A program made the translations under genes and the position numbers. A stretch of DNA of 64,000 nucleotides, from the NCBI GenBank assembly GCA_021613535.1, contig CP075494.1:14942001-15006000 (forward strand), given 5' to 3'. This DNA is from Adineta vaga (lineage: Eukaryota; Rotifera). The notes under the pieces are model-generated. The model saw only the letters and a program-made list of their open reading frames with translations. It was not told where the DNA came from and made no database searches. Positions 10,761 through 22,978 of this stretch are shown one piece after another. The first letter of the stretch is position 1, and each line of letters opens with the position of its first letter.

Positions 10761-11957
10761 GAGAAAGAAAGATGTTCGTCATCTTTTTACCAAGTTCATT
10801 CAATGTCTTATGATTATCATTTTCATTGAAATCTTTCTTGGGATAATTTTGTGCAAGAATAAATGGACGAGATTGTTGTGTTTCACGTATCCATTCCGTA
10901 ACTTTTTCAAATCGATCATTTGTTTTAAATGTGTGTCGAACCATTGAACCATCCGGTAAACGAACTTGTAAATTACATTCATCATATTGTCGTGTTGGTT
11001 GAGGTGCAACGACGTGTTGAGGTTTAGGTGCAGGAACATCTCCAATAATTCCTCCATTTTTTTCTGCTGCAGCTCTTTCTTTTCGAGCACGTTTATCAGC
11101 TTCAATTTGTTCAATCGCACGTTGTTTAGCTAATTGTGTTTCGAGTTTTTCACGACGATTAGCTTCTGCAATCTTTTTCATTTCGTCTTCATCACGTCTG
11201 TGAAAAACCAAACATTTCTAACAAGAATCTACCGACAAGAATTTCATACTTTTGTTTCAATTCCAAAAGAGCTTTTCCATCAGTAATGCGTTTCTTTTCC
11301 ATTTCAAGAGCTTTTTGTTCATCAGCTAATTTCTGTTCTTGACGTCGAGCAACAATACGTTCTTGAAGTCTATTTGATAAAAACAAATAAGATCATTATT
11401 TTCGATGATTTTTCAACTAACTTTTTTTTCATTTCTTCTTTTTCTTCAGCTGTTAATGGTTTAACCGCTTCTGTACATTCTGAGAAGCTTGAGTGATTCG
11501 TTCGTAAAGCATGAGCAGTAGCCATATCTGCATCTTTCAATAATTTACCACATCTGAACGAAAGTTATAGATATACAACGAGTAAAACATCTTTTCTCTC
11601 TTTACTCATCACATTTGAGAGAATTCACGTCGCCATGTGATTCAGCTGTTGTTGTTGCTGCACTAGCAGCACTGGAACTTAAATTGAGTGTTGGTTCAGA
11701 ACTAGCTGCACTTCCTGATGCTATTTCACTTTCGTGCGCAGTAATCCTAGATGTACAAACAATCATATTTATCAATAAATATCAACAATGAACTGTACCA
11801 GTCAATCGCTTGTTCCAAAGTTTCTGCTTTACCCTTATTAATTGCGCTATCACTATAATAGAGAAAAAGAAATAATTCAATCGAAGTAAAACTCAATGAA
11901 AACATACATCTGAGGTTTTTCAAACCCCATTTCAACAAGTTGTTCGGCGAGTGACAT
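10750..11957 (-). CDS. UBXN1: UBX domain protein 1-like (UBXN1/SAKS1)
   Basis: Six exons on the minus strand (11908-11957, 11799-11852, 11606-11746, 11422-11553, 11250-11369, 10750-11197) give 314 residues; human UBXN1 has about 297. Order: N-terminal UBA domain (LVEMGFEKPQIDSAINKG), a Ser/Ala-rich spacer, a C2H2-like finger CDECGKLLKD...HALRTNHSSFSEC, a long charged coiled coil (about 120-215), and a C-terminal UBX domain announced by RQYDECNLQVRLPDGS. Family role: links ubiquitylated clients to the p97/VCP segregase; vertebrate UBXN1 also dampens RIG-I-like receptor signalling. That is notable given the neighbouring RIG-I-like genes, but proximity alone proves nothing. The C-terminus (LGKKMTNIFLSLKY) is slightly shorter than usual. 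Confidence 0.9.
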
Positions 11958-12082
11958 AATTTGTTTTTAACGAGAAATATCTACAAACAAAGTCAATTAT
12001 CCTTTGTATCAAAAGAAAAGTAAATCATCAAATATTCTAACAATATACTAAAAATTTAATAAATACAAAAGAGAAGAAAGAA

Positions 12083-13689
12083 TCAAAGATTGAAACATTC
12101 TTTTGCTTTAGCCACAACCATATCTGCAATTGGTAAAGATGATGTTGCAGCAGGACTCGGAGCATTTCTAACATGTAAAATTCGATTCTTTAAATCACCA
12201 GTATTAACTGTTTCAAAGACAAAATCTTCAACAAGATTTCCATCAGCTGATAATGCTTGTGCACGAACACCACTTGGTCCACTAAATGAATAAACATACG
12301 TAATTCTATTACACGATCAATATTTTTATCAGTAATTACCGTTCTACATCACTAACAGCTAATGCTGGAACGAATTTTTGTAGTTCACGAACAGTAGCTT
12401 TCAATGAATAAGCACGACGCATTTCACCAAGACCATAACTTAGATGTTTCCAAGCAAGTTTACGAAGACCACTACATGAATAATAGAGAGAAAATATGTT
12501 ATCCGATAATGTCTATTCGAATTTACCTATTCAATACATGATCCATACTATCTCGAAGATTTAAATCAAACAAACCATATCCTTCACGTTTCATTGAAAG
12601 AACAGCATTTGGACCAAGCCACACTGAACCGTCCATTCTTGGAGTAAAATGAACGCCTAAAATTAAGATAGATTCAACTTAAACGACTGAAATTGATTTC
12701 AGCCTTACCAAGGAAAGGAAACTTCGGATCAGGAACTGGATAAATGTTTCCATTGATTTTTAATTTCTCTGTATTTTCTTTCAATTTAAGATAATCTCCT
12801 CGAAATGGTACAATTGTTGGATTCTTTGAACCTCCACAAGCCATAGCAAGTTGATCCGCTTGTAATCCACCACATGTAATCACATATCGACTTAGAAAAC
12901 TTGACTAAATTATCTAAATCTACTATTTATATTACAAAACAAATAGCAAATAACTTACATTCGTTGTACTTTGTACAAGAATTGGATATGAAGGATCGTC
13001 TGATGGAAGAAATTTATCGGCCTCAAAATTAAGTGCTATTCGTCCACCAAGTTGTTCAAAACTTTTTCCAAAATGTCGACATAATAAACCATAATCAACA
13101 ATTCCAGTATGTGGACTATGAATTGCTCGAATACCCTAGATAAAATCAACTAAAGATTTCATTCGAATAGAAAATTCGCTTACTCGACAATTCGGTTCAA
13201 TTTCTCGAATTTGATTCGAATCGAGCATTCTAATATCTTGAACACCATTTTGTTTTGCTCGTTCATATAAATCATCTAGTCGTCCTAATTGATCACGTTC
13301 AACAGCGACAATAATCTAAAGAGATGAACTTGTCAAAGAACTTTTCATTATTCATCTAACTTTGCCACATTTTCTGTAGGGTAAATGATTTTCATCGCAA
13401 TATTCATAAATGCGTTTTAAACCTTCAATACAAAGCTTGGCTTTTAATGAATCCGGTTTATAATAAACACCAGCATGAATAACACCAGAATTATGACCCG
13501 TTTGATGTTTAGCTAGGAAAGAAAATATTAAAAAATACATTTCATGAGATTATTTATGTGTTTCTCACCGAGAATATCTTCTTTTTCGACTAATAAACAT
13601 TTCAAATGTGAAAATACCGATTGAAGATTTCGAGCAACAGCTACACCAACAATTCCACCACCCACAATCAAACAATCTACTTTTTGCAT
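12083..13689 (-). CDS. L2HGDH: L-2-hydroxyglutarate dehydrogenase
   Basis: About eight minus-strand exons. N-terminal FAD-binding glycine motif [17 protein letters not shown], then the family hallmark [101 protein letters not shown], and C-terminal [20 protein letters not shown] and [19 protein letters not shown]. The enzyme oxidises L-2-hydroxyglutarate to 2-oxoglutarate with FAD and is normally mitochondrial. The ATG used directly follows a TTTTTCAG acceptor. From this start there is no room for a mitochondrial presequence before the FAD motif, so an upstream exon may be missing or the leader may differ. It lies 125 bp upstream, in minus-strand sense, of the UBXN1-like gene. Confidence 0.93.
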
Positions 13690-13697
13690 CTGAAAAA
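13690..13697 (-). promoter_or_regulatory. candidate trans-splice acceptor before L2HGDH
   Basis: Minus strand TTTTTCAG immediately adjoins the ATG at 13689. Same arrangement as at several other genes in the window. By inference a spliced-leader site, or the end of an undetected 5' exon. Confidence 0.4.
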
Positions 13698-14656
13698 TGA
13701 AATCCTTTTTTCTCACAAGACTATATGTTGAAGAGATTCATAATTGGATTTATATATAAAGTATTAACTATTGTTCTATTTTACATATAGTATCATCTCT
13801 TTGAAATTGACCTTTTGTTTGTGTGAATAAAGCATCTTTATTATTACTGGTGGTATAGCAAATAAAAAAGAAGAAGAAGTTTACGCAAATGTGTAGAATT
13901 AATATCAATACGAGCATCATCTTCATTTGCAGTGCGTTCTCTGAAACAACACATAGATCATTTCGAGTTCTATAAAAATAAAATCTATCTACCTTTTCTA
14001 TGTTTAATTGGTTCCTACATTTTGTTGTATTTGTGTTATCATGGGCAATGATATTGTAACAAAATCGCCATTTGCATCCCATTACATACTATTTTTGTAT
14101 TATCAAAACATTGATTTCATTTAACAACACGATCCATTTAAAAAACCTGAAATAAATAAATACTATCTCATCATTTTGACACATTTGTATCAAATATTTA
14201 CCAGCCATCTAAACTCATCTCCTTCTTCTACTACATTGACTGATAGATTACAATATCTTCACTATCCCTTATCTTCCTATATTCACTCTGACCTTAGACT
14301 TTTGCTATTATTCGTTCTTTCTCTAAATATATATATATATATCAGAAGATATTTTAATCATTTACTTACGTCCAATATGTGTGACTCAACTCGAATCTTC
14401 TTTCTACATTACGCATTTGATAAAATCGATTAGAATTCATTAAAGATTAATTTATTTGGATAGTTCTACATGTTCATCTTGTCAATCATATATCTACAAT
14501 TAAAATAAATAAATAATTTTAGTTTGATTATTTATCTCTCCACCACACTTTGTCATTCAATATTCCAAACATATTCGAACGTAAAATATTAAAGGATTAC
14601 AACATGACAACAAAGGGAAAGATTAAGATAAATAAATAAATAAATACAAAGAGATT
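13698..14656. other. intergenic; possible tiny minus-strand gene at 13768-14082
   Basis: The minus strand shows an ATG-led frame (MGCKWRFCYNIIAHDNTN...) with candidate short introns leading to an acidic stretch (ERTANEDDARIDINSTHL) and an end NNKDALFTQTKGQFQRDD. I do not recognise it and the joins are uncertain. The remainder (14100-14656) is AT-rich with a short TA run near 14327 and no supported gene. Confidence 0.25.
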
Positions 14657-15511
14657 CTAAAGTTCATCAGAGTTATCTTTTTCTCGTTGAATTCGTTGAA
14701 GAGCTGTTGAAACATATTTCTCACGAGAATTTTGTGTCATTACATTAACAAATACACTATTATCCGAAAGATGATGAACACCTCGATGTCGATCATTAAT
14801 CCGTGTTGTCGTACGATCATTTGTCGAAGTCGATTGTGCACTATAAACAATTAAAACAGAATATATCGAATGGATAAAAAACAAACTTTACTTTGAATCT
14901 TGTTGATTGATATCTAATGTTTGTAAAGATTTCTTTGTTAATCGTATTTGTTGATCAATTTTCGAGAAATAATCATGATATGATGAATTATTTGTTGTTG
15001 GAATGGAAGTTGTACTATCAGATGAACGCATTGATGAAATAGAATCATCATTTATCGATGATTGTCGTCGATTTGTTATTGGAGGTAAATTTTGAAGCAT
15101 TTCTAATGAAGGATAAAGACTTTGAAGTGTTGTTAATTGTGTTGCATTAACGGGAATGTAGACAAATTCAAGTAAACGTAATTCAGCATCTGACCATAAT
15201 TGATTGACTCGTTTAATTTCTTGAATCTTCCAAACAAAAACAAAATATTCGATGAAATTATTTAAAAAAAGAAAAGAAAATATACATACATTGATACTAT
15301 ATTTTAATGCAAGTCTTTGTAAAGTATCATCTAATTCCACATGATGAGATATATAAAAGATTGGTTGTAATTGTGATTTAGCTAAACTACCATAATTTCT
15401 TCCCGTATTTTTTGAACTATGAACAACATCTCGAAGTGTACGTGCTTCGGGAGATGTTAATGATGAAATATCAAATGAACTAGTTGAATTGTCGATTGGA
15501 AGTTTCTCCAT
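14657..15511 (-). CDS. LysM-domain protein, LYSMD1/2-like
   Basis: Three minus-strand exons (15290-15511, 14892-15226, 14657-14840) give 246 residues. After a Ser-rich N-terminus (MEKLPIDNSTSSFDISS...) a single LysM domain spans about residues 52-99: ISHHVELDDTLQRLALKYSIN, interrupted by a 63-bp intron, then IQEIKRVNQLWSDAELRLLEFVYIPV. This matches the order of animal LYSMD1/2 (HxV..DTLQ.IALKY, IK+.N+L). The rest is Ser/Thr-rich, ending LQRIQREKDNSDEL. LysM usually binds N-acetylglucosamine polymers; the role of intracellular animal LYSMD proteins is poorly known. No signal peptide or membrane segment is visible, which favours LYSMD1/2 over LYSMD3/4. Confidence 0.82.
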
Positions 15512-16347
15512 AAATAAGATGACATTAAATGAATCAAAAACTTGTCATGATGACGCGTGCTTTACTCATTATCCTATGGTATCGTATTAACTTTACACTA
15601 AAGACACTATTGATTGTCTCTACTACACAAATCATAGAAAAAATAAAACACTGACAGAACCATGGCTGTTACTGGTCGTAGGGAAATCCAGTAATGTTGC
15701 GTTGTAAACATCATCAACCTGTGACATCTATGGAGTTGAAGAAGACATTGCTTTTGTTTTTAATACGAATGATTTAGATTTAGTTTCGAGATAATTTAAT
15801 CAAATTCACTAGGGAATAGAAACAAATTATTTCAGATATTATTTTGTTCAATATACATGAAATGAAACTATAGTTATGTATGGAAAATTTGACAGTGACA
15901 GAGATCAACATGATCGTGATTAGAGTTGCTTTGCTATTTCGATGAAACGTTATAGTATGCAATTGGAAACAATTTTTTCGAATACTTTCTTATATTCGCG
16001 AGCCAACTTATTTACTATACTTTGGTATAATGTTTTCTATTGTTGTATCCTGAGAATAAAATGGAATCTATCAATCTTAGAGAATCCTATATGCAATTGA
16101 ACTCGTCAATCTTAATTTTTCAGCGAGTAATTCCTAATTCTATATCAGATAAGTATAGAGGCCATATTTGCTTATTCTCCTCCCGACAATCAATACATTG
16201 TATCCAAGTCATACATTCTCTATTGGTACAAGTGTCATCCAATCCATTTACTCTTCCTTTTCAGTCTGTTAGGTTAGGAAAGTGGAATGGATTTTTTTAT
16301 ATTCATAAGTATATCGATTTTTAATAATCTGTTTTTATGGATTATAG
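15512..16347. other. intergenic, divergent promoter region
   Basis: Lies between the divergently transcribed LYSMD-like and enoyl-CoA hydratase genes. An open frame at 16040-16324 has no recognisable content, composition unlike the genes, and no splice context; it is not called. Confidence 0.5.
16339..16347 (+). promoter_or_regulatory. candidate trans-splice acceptor before ECHS1
   Basis: A TTATAG acceptor adjoins the ATG at 16348, and a mitochondrial leader begins at that ATG, so no upstream coding exon is expected. Confidence 0.4.
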
Positions 16348-17648
16348 ATGAGTTTTCTTGCAAGAACCTTTTCGCAAATTATTGTACGTACTGGAAGAAC
16401 AGCACTTCTAACAAAACCGTGTAATGTACCAGCATTAACTCTTCGTTTATCTTCAACACAATCATCTCAACAGAGTAATTAATGCAAGATATGTTGAATT
16501 ATTTGATTTCTATTCGTATGTATAGATGAACAGAAGAAATATGAATATTTGTTAGTTGATATCAAAGGAAAAAATTCCGATGTAGCACTTGTTCAATTGA
16601 ATCGACCTAAAGCATTAAATGCTTTATGTGATGGCTTGATGAGAGAAGTATAAAATAATGTTCTTTTGATTTGTTATTGATAATCCGTTTTCCGTTTCAG
16701 TTAGCTACAGTTTTAGAAACATTTGATAGAGATGATAAAATTGCTTGTATGGTTTTAACAGGCAGTACACGTGCATTTGCTGGTAAAGATATTTCTATTT
16801 AATGAGAAATTTTCTAGAAAATTCGTTTAGCTGGTGCTGATATACGAGAAATGCAAAATAATACATTATCAAAAGTTGTTGGTTCAGGTTTTCTTGATCA
16901 ATGGTCAGCTGTATCAAAAATAAAAAAACCAATTATTGCTGCTGTTAATGGTTTTGCTGTAAATTTATTTATTTAAACTTTCTTATTTTTTTTTTGAAAT
17001 TTATTTTCTTTGGAATTAGTTGGGTGGTGGATGTGAATTATCTATGATGTGTGATATTATCTATGCAGGTGAAGAAGCCGAATTCGGTCAACCGGAAATT
17101 ATTATTGGAACTATTCCTGGTAAGAAACAAATTGAGATGATAGACGGATTGTATTGATTGATTTGGAATAGGTGCTGGTGGTACTCAACGTTTACCACGT
17201 TTTGTTGGCAAATCCAAAGCTATGGAAATGGTTTTAACAGGCAATCGAATTAAAGCAAAAGAAGCTCATCAAATTGGTTTAGTTAGTGCTGTTTTTCCAG
17301 CTAATCAACTTGTTGATGAAGCAATTAAAACAGCAGAAAAGATTGCAAGTCATTCAAAAATTGTCGTACAATTAGCCAAAGAAGCAGTAAATACAGGTAA
17401 AAACCATTGACTTGATTATTTTTCTTTTTTCTAATAATGTTATTTTTGAAAAGCATTTGAAACATCCTTGGCTGAAGGAAATCGTTTTGAAAAACGTCTT
17501 TTCCACACAACATTTGGTTTAGTAAGTTAAGAATATTATTTGAATAGGAGAGAAGATTGATAATTTTGTTTTTATCAAATAGGCTGATCGAAAAGAAGGC
17601 ATGACAGCATTTGTTGAAAAACGTAAACCAAACTTTACCGGTCAATAA
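16348..17648 (+). CDS. ECHS1: enoyl-CoA hydratase, mitochondrial
   Basis: Eight exons separated by short introns. Residues 1-40 form an Arg/Ser-rich, acid-free leader ([19 protein letters not shown]...) typical of mitochondrial import. The crotonase fold follows: [42 protein letters not shown] (oxyanion-hole region), [23 protein letters not shown] with the catalytic Glu of GGGCEL, and [21 protein letters not shown] with the second catalytic Glu, then [20 protein letters not shown] and a C-terminal helix [12 protein letters not shown]. It hydrates 2-trans-enoyl-CoA in fatty-acid beta-oxidation and valine degradation. Both catalytic glutamates are present and length is normal for ECHS1. Confidence 0.95.
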
Positions 17649-17854
17649 ACTTACGATGATTTCCAATGGAAGAGATTTTCTTTTTTTTAGTAGTTTATTA
17701 TTAGATGATTGTTTTTATTAAAAAACATTAAATGAAAAGGATTTCTTTTTTTCGTCTTTGTTTACATCCGTAAAAGAAAAGAGGAGATCTATGCATTAAA
17801 AATGATTCGAATCTTTCTTTCTTTTATTGTAGATCATAGGTAGATGAGCCTCTC

Positions 17855-20285
17855 ATGAAATTTAGTCAAGTTATTCTACTTATTTTCTTTGTGATTACTG
17901 ACAATATTCATCAGACATCATCTATTGCATTGGGCATTGCCGATACAATTTCATTGTACAATGCAACTGATAAATTAAGTGTACTTACTAGTCAAAATTT
18001 CTCGTCAACAGTTTATCAATCTAAAACAGCATGGCTCATTGAATTCTATGCAAGTTGGTGTGGACATTGTCGATCATATGCAAATGTAGGAAAATATATT
18101 TCTTTTATATTAGAAATAATTTCTGTTTTTTTTCTTTGTAATTCTTAGATTTATCGAGAGATTGCTGCAAATGCTTGGAGTAAGTGAAACAATGTGTTAT
18201 AATCAATTGAAGTATGTTGTTATCTTTTAGCATGGAAATCAATTGTTCGTGTTGGTGCAATAAATTGCTATGGAGGTGATAGTCTTGAATTATGTCGTCA
18301 ACGTGGTGTTCGAGGTTTTCCAACAATTCAGGTTAGTGTAATTGTTATTGTTCGAGATTGAAATCTATCATGTATATACATTCAATAGTTAATTCGACCA
18401 GGAGCTGCTTTTGATAATACATCAAAACCAATTCTTATTCCAGCAACAGATGCTGAAGATGTTACAAAAGAACTTATTAGAGAATTGGATAATATTCATC
18501 GAAAATATAACTCATGGCCAGATTTTACACCTGCAAAGTAAGATTTTGGTTGTTTTTCAGTTTCATTAAATGAATCTTCTGCTATCTAGTCGAGTTATAT
18601 TCGAAGAACTTTATGCTCGTGTTCCACGAACAACCAAACTTCTACTCGTGATTGTCGAAAAACGTGATGATTTAATTGGTCGACAAGTATGACGAATTGC
18701 CTGTCTTATTTCTTTAAATATTTTACTTTCCATTATTTAAATAGTTAATATTAGATTTTTCAAAATATCAAGAACAGATGACTATTTTCCGTACAACACT
18801 TGACGGACGATTATGGCATAAATTTCATATAAATATTACTGATGTACCTGCATTATTTGTTATTCTGAAAAATCGAACGGCTGAACGAATTCCTGTTAAA
18901 CATAATAGAAGGTAAATATAGTAATAACTAAAATGTCCATGTGATCTTCATCATTTGTATTCAATAGTAATGAATTTTACAATCGAGATCTATTCAATAA
19001 GGCAATTCGAACGTATATTCATCAAACAAAGAGTATTTCGAATTTCGATGATCATGATTATCAAGAGATGTTTCAAACTAAAAACGCACTACAATCAGAA
19101 AAAATGAAACAAATATCGATTCAGAATAAAAGACTAATCGAAGAAAATATCCTAAGAAATACAAGTCGTCGAAAAGTGAATATGGTTGATCTGGAATTAG
19201 TTTTATCTCATATGTTCAGACAAGAAATACCTCAAATGAAAGATATTCAAGGACAAGCATATCATGCTTTGATTCAATGGTTAACTGTTCTTATCAAGGT
19301 ATGATATTTCTATATGAAATTCTGTATAATTTGAAATTTTCTTTAGTATTTTCCCGGACGTGAACCAATAATGAATTATTTGGAACGATTATTATCTAAA
19401 GTCAAAGAACAATCGAATGGTTTTAGTGGAAATGCATTTCAACAATTAATCGATACAAAAACATCGGATGCTTATCTACCAAATAATCACAATCGATATC
19501 AATATTGTGCAGGATCACAACCACAATATCGAGGTTATCCATGTGCTCTTTGGCTTCTATTTCATACACTGACTGTTTCACAATATGAAAAAGGTCTGAT
19601 TTTGTTTTTCAATCTATCATCTTTTCTTAATTGATTTTTCTTCTTTATCAATAGAATCTCAACAACTCGATGTTCTCGAAGTTCCATTAGCGATTAAAAG
19701 TTATGTCAAACATTTTTTTACTTGTCGACAATGTAGTCAAAATTTCATGAACGAAACGATGAATATAACTCAAATCAATACAAAAAATAAACAAGAAGCA
19801 ATTCTTTATCTTTGGAAGGGTAAGAGATTTATTTTTCAATTTGAAATCTTCGTCAATTCAATCATTTAGTTCATAATCATGTTAATAAACGCTTACGTGC
19901 TGATGTTACTGAAGATCCAAGATATCCAAAAGTTCAATTTCCAACTAAATTTCTTTGTCCTACATGTAAAATAATCAATAGTAATGACTATGACATCTCA
20001 TCGACAATAAATTTTCTTCTCAACTATTATTCAGCTAAAAATATTGATTCATCATTAATATTAAAAGAATCTCAACAGAGAAATGAATTCTCGAGTCAAT
20101 CAGAATATCTCATTTCAAAATTGGATTCGGTTAATGAAACAAATAATCGATTTGATGGTATTCGATATTTGCCGAATATGATACAAAAATATCCATTTTA
20201 TACATTTATTCTATTTATTCTTCTTATAATTGCGATATCTCGTCATCGACATTGTCAAGCCAAGAGAAAACGTTATACTCTTTAA
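17855..20285 (+). CDS. QSOX: quiescin sulfhydryl oxidase
   Basis: About ten exons. Signal peptide [20 protein letters not shown], thioredoxin domain with the redox motif [13 protein letters not shown], then [33 protein letters not shown], a helical spacer, and a C-terminal ERV/ALR flavin domain. That domain shows [35 protein letters not shown] and the CxxC in [11 protein letters not shown], with a later CPTC. A C-terminal transmembrane segment ([15 protein letters not shown]) is followed by a basic tail. QSOX oxidises protein thiols to disulphides with FAD and oxygen in the ER/Golgi or outside the cell. The architecture matches animal QSOX. The start chosen is the ATG that opens the signal peptide; an acceptor-like TTGTAG lies 23 bp upstream. 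Confidence 0.94.
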
Positions 20286-20544
20286 TTAATCTCAGTCAAT
20301 ATTGTTTTTATTTATTTATTTAATCTTTGGTTTTAATGAATACTCAAAAGAATGCTTGTTTTTGAATATTTAATCTTTAAAGACATTTTATTCGTTATTA
20401 TTTTAATCTCACTATCTTCCATTCTGTGTGTGTGTGTGTAGTTGCTCATTCTTTATTCCACCGACTAACGTGTTTGTATGTTTGTGTGTTGTCGTGTACA
20501 AAAATAAACATAGATTTACGAAATTCTCTGTAAAAGTAGTGTTT

Positions 20545-22613
20545 TTATTCTTCATTTTGTTTTGATTGTTCAAGGGAAAGAGATAATGGTGAAGTTCGTT
20601 GTTCAAGTCGAGTAGGTGGTCGATCATAATCGATTGAATAGTGTTGAAATATATCGTTTGTTGGTTTTAATTCTAAAATATCATGTTCACAAACAGATTG
20701 TAATCGTGTTTCATTCAATGTAGGTGATGGTGTTGAATTGATCGAACAAATTTGTGTTGTAATATCATTGTTAATTTCAGTATCATCATCATCATCATCA
20801 TCATCTGACGATGATGTTGAAAGAATAGGTGAACGTGGTTGACTTGCAATTTGTTTTGTAGTCGGTTTTGTCGCAATACTTGTGGGACCAATGGATACAC
20901 GTCGTTGTTGTTTGTTGTGTTTATGATCATTGTTTGAATTCGATTTATTCGATGTTGCTGTTCCAGTAGTTGATAAAGTCGAAAAACCAGATTGACTTTC
21001 AATCTCTTCATAATCTAAAAAATTTCGTTTGATGATTTTATCGAGTTTTATTCATCGCGGAAAAACTTACCTTCTAAATTCGTCTTTTTATCATAGGATA
21101 CTGTTGAAATTACAGGAAAATCACGCATTGTTTTTTGATCATTTGATTTAATAGATAACCATCCATTGCATGATATTTCATACATTTCTTTACAAATTGG
21201 ATCATCGATGCATACTTTACTTAAATACCAACTTGCTTCTAAATTCAAAAAGAAAACTTAAAACATAATATTTATTGAAAATACATACTCATATCTTTTC
21301 GATCATGTCCAATTGTAATTCCTATTAATACACCGACATGATATGTATGAAGAATGAATGTATCAGTTTGATTTTTCAAAAACGGTACATGATGTGTTTG
21401 CGAATGAATCAATTCATGAAAACTTGTATGTCCATCTGTACCGTATAGTTTAATTCGGATCGGTGCATTTGTTGATGCACCATTACAATTTCCTGTTGTA
21501 ATGGATAGTTTATATTCACATAGAACACCTTTTGTAATCGGTTTGGATTTGTGTGTCTTTAATTAGAAGAAAAAACAAAGATTTTTCAATCATTGTCTTC
21601 GAATACATACGAATGATGTTGTTTTTGTATTTGAATTAGTAATCGATGGTTGAATACTTGATTGATTACTAAAATACTATATTTTATTCTTGTTTTCATT
21701 CAAAGATTATTTTTTACTCGATTTGATGCGAAAGTAGTGATCCCTATAGATATTAATTGACATAATGAAAAGACATTAATCAAATAGAAAAATGTTACTT
21801 GTTGTGAAAACGAACTTGTTTCGTACATAGAACGTCGTGATTTGACCATCGATGCGAGAATATCAGCTGTATTATTGATTAGATGATCTTGTTGATGACG
21901 TGAAAGTTTAAAAGCAGATCGTGAACGAATATGACGTTTCGTAACATTTAAAGAATTGGATCGATTTGTTGATCGTACTTGAACATCTGGAATTTTTGGA
22001 GTCTCTTTTCCCTAGAATTTTTATACATAGATGAAAAGCGAAGATTTTCTCTAGTTTTTGTTTTTACTAAGAAACTGTATGAACGCATATGAAAATTGAG
22101 TTCTTCACGACACATTTCTCTTTCAGGACTGATTAAAGTTGCCTTAAAACGAGTAGATATTTAACGATAGATTAATCAAACTCTTCTTGAAATTACATTC
22201 AGTTGTTTTGGTTTGTATTGAAAACTGACTGAACTATTTTTCATATGTTTGTCTGTATAATATAAATCATAAAACGATGGATGTTGTTTGTTGTTCGTTC
22301 CAAGCATAAGTTTCTGAGAATAGTCTAAGATGCATTAACAAAGTCAAATTTTGTTCACTTACTGTTTTCGATGGTATCAAATCAAAGACAGATGTATTTC
22401 CATCGAGAACAAAAGCATTCTCACGACTTTTTACATCCATATAATATTTTCTAAAGTAAGTATAAACACACACAAGATATTCATATTTATTTGAACTGCA
22501 TGTAATGAAACTAACAGACTCTTCGATGTTTCTTTGAGAATTGCATGAGTCAATCGATCCATACGTGGTCTTGGACTTGTTTCAGTACCATTAGTGCTAG
22601 CTACATGTGCCAT
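20545..22613 (-). CDS. PLAT/LH2-domain protein
   Basis: Roughly ten short minus-strand exons. The N-terminal half is Ser/Asn-rich without known domains (MAHVASTNGTETSPRPRMDR...). Near the middle a PLAT (LH2) domain is clear: EYKLSITTGNCNGASTNAPIRIKLYG, GHTSFHELI, FILHTYHVGVLIGITIGHDRKD, KASWYLSKVCIDD and YEISCNGWLS, matching the PLAT pattern TG-x3-GA-T, IGHD, WYL and C-x-WL. The tail is acidic, with an eight-residue Asp run in SSSDDDDDDDDTEI, ending LEQSKQNEE. PLAT domains bind lipids or proteins in lipoxygenases, polycystins and LOXHD1. There is no catalytic or channel domain here, so only the domain is assigned. It lies 366 bp downstream of AASDH on the same strand. Confidence 0.72.
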
Positions 22614-22978
22614 AGTAATAATATTAATCCGTGTATGCAATTGATCACTGTTGTCAAGCAAATGTTTATAGACTTTATTTTAAATAATAATCGAAATATG
22701 TCGTCGAAATTAATTTTCAATGTATTCCTATTTCTTCTATTCTTTTCTTCATTGAATTCAATAAAAACTACTTCTATTTGTCTTCTATCATCTGTATGGT
22801 TTCATCAAAAGTTGAATTGTTCATTCTTCTTTAAACAATAACTTCTCTTCATTTTATTATGTTACCTTCATGAATGTCTATTGTTACGATAGAGTTCGTG
22901 CAAAACTTTCAAGTTCTATATTTTGTTTCTATGAAATAGTTTTATTACATTGTAAATGAAAAAAAAAATACAAATTTA

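Noticed and set aside
12090-12293. Plus-strand open frame over L2HGDH
   Set aside because: Shadow of the minus-strand coding exon, whose protein is strongly conserved.
16040-16324. Plus-strand 94-residue open frame as a gene
   Set aside because: No domain, no splice context, sits in a promoter region and reads like chance AT-rich sequence.
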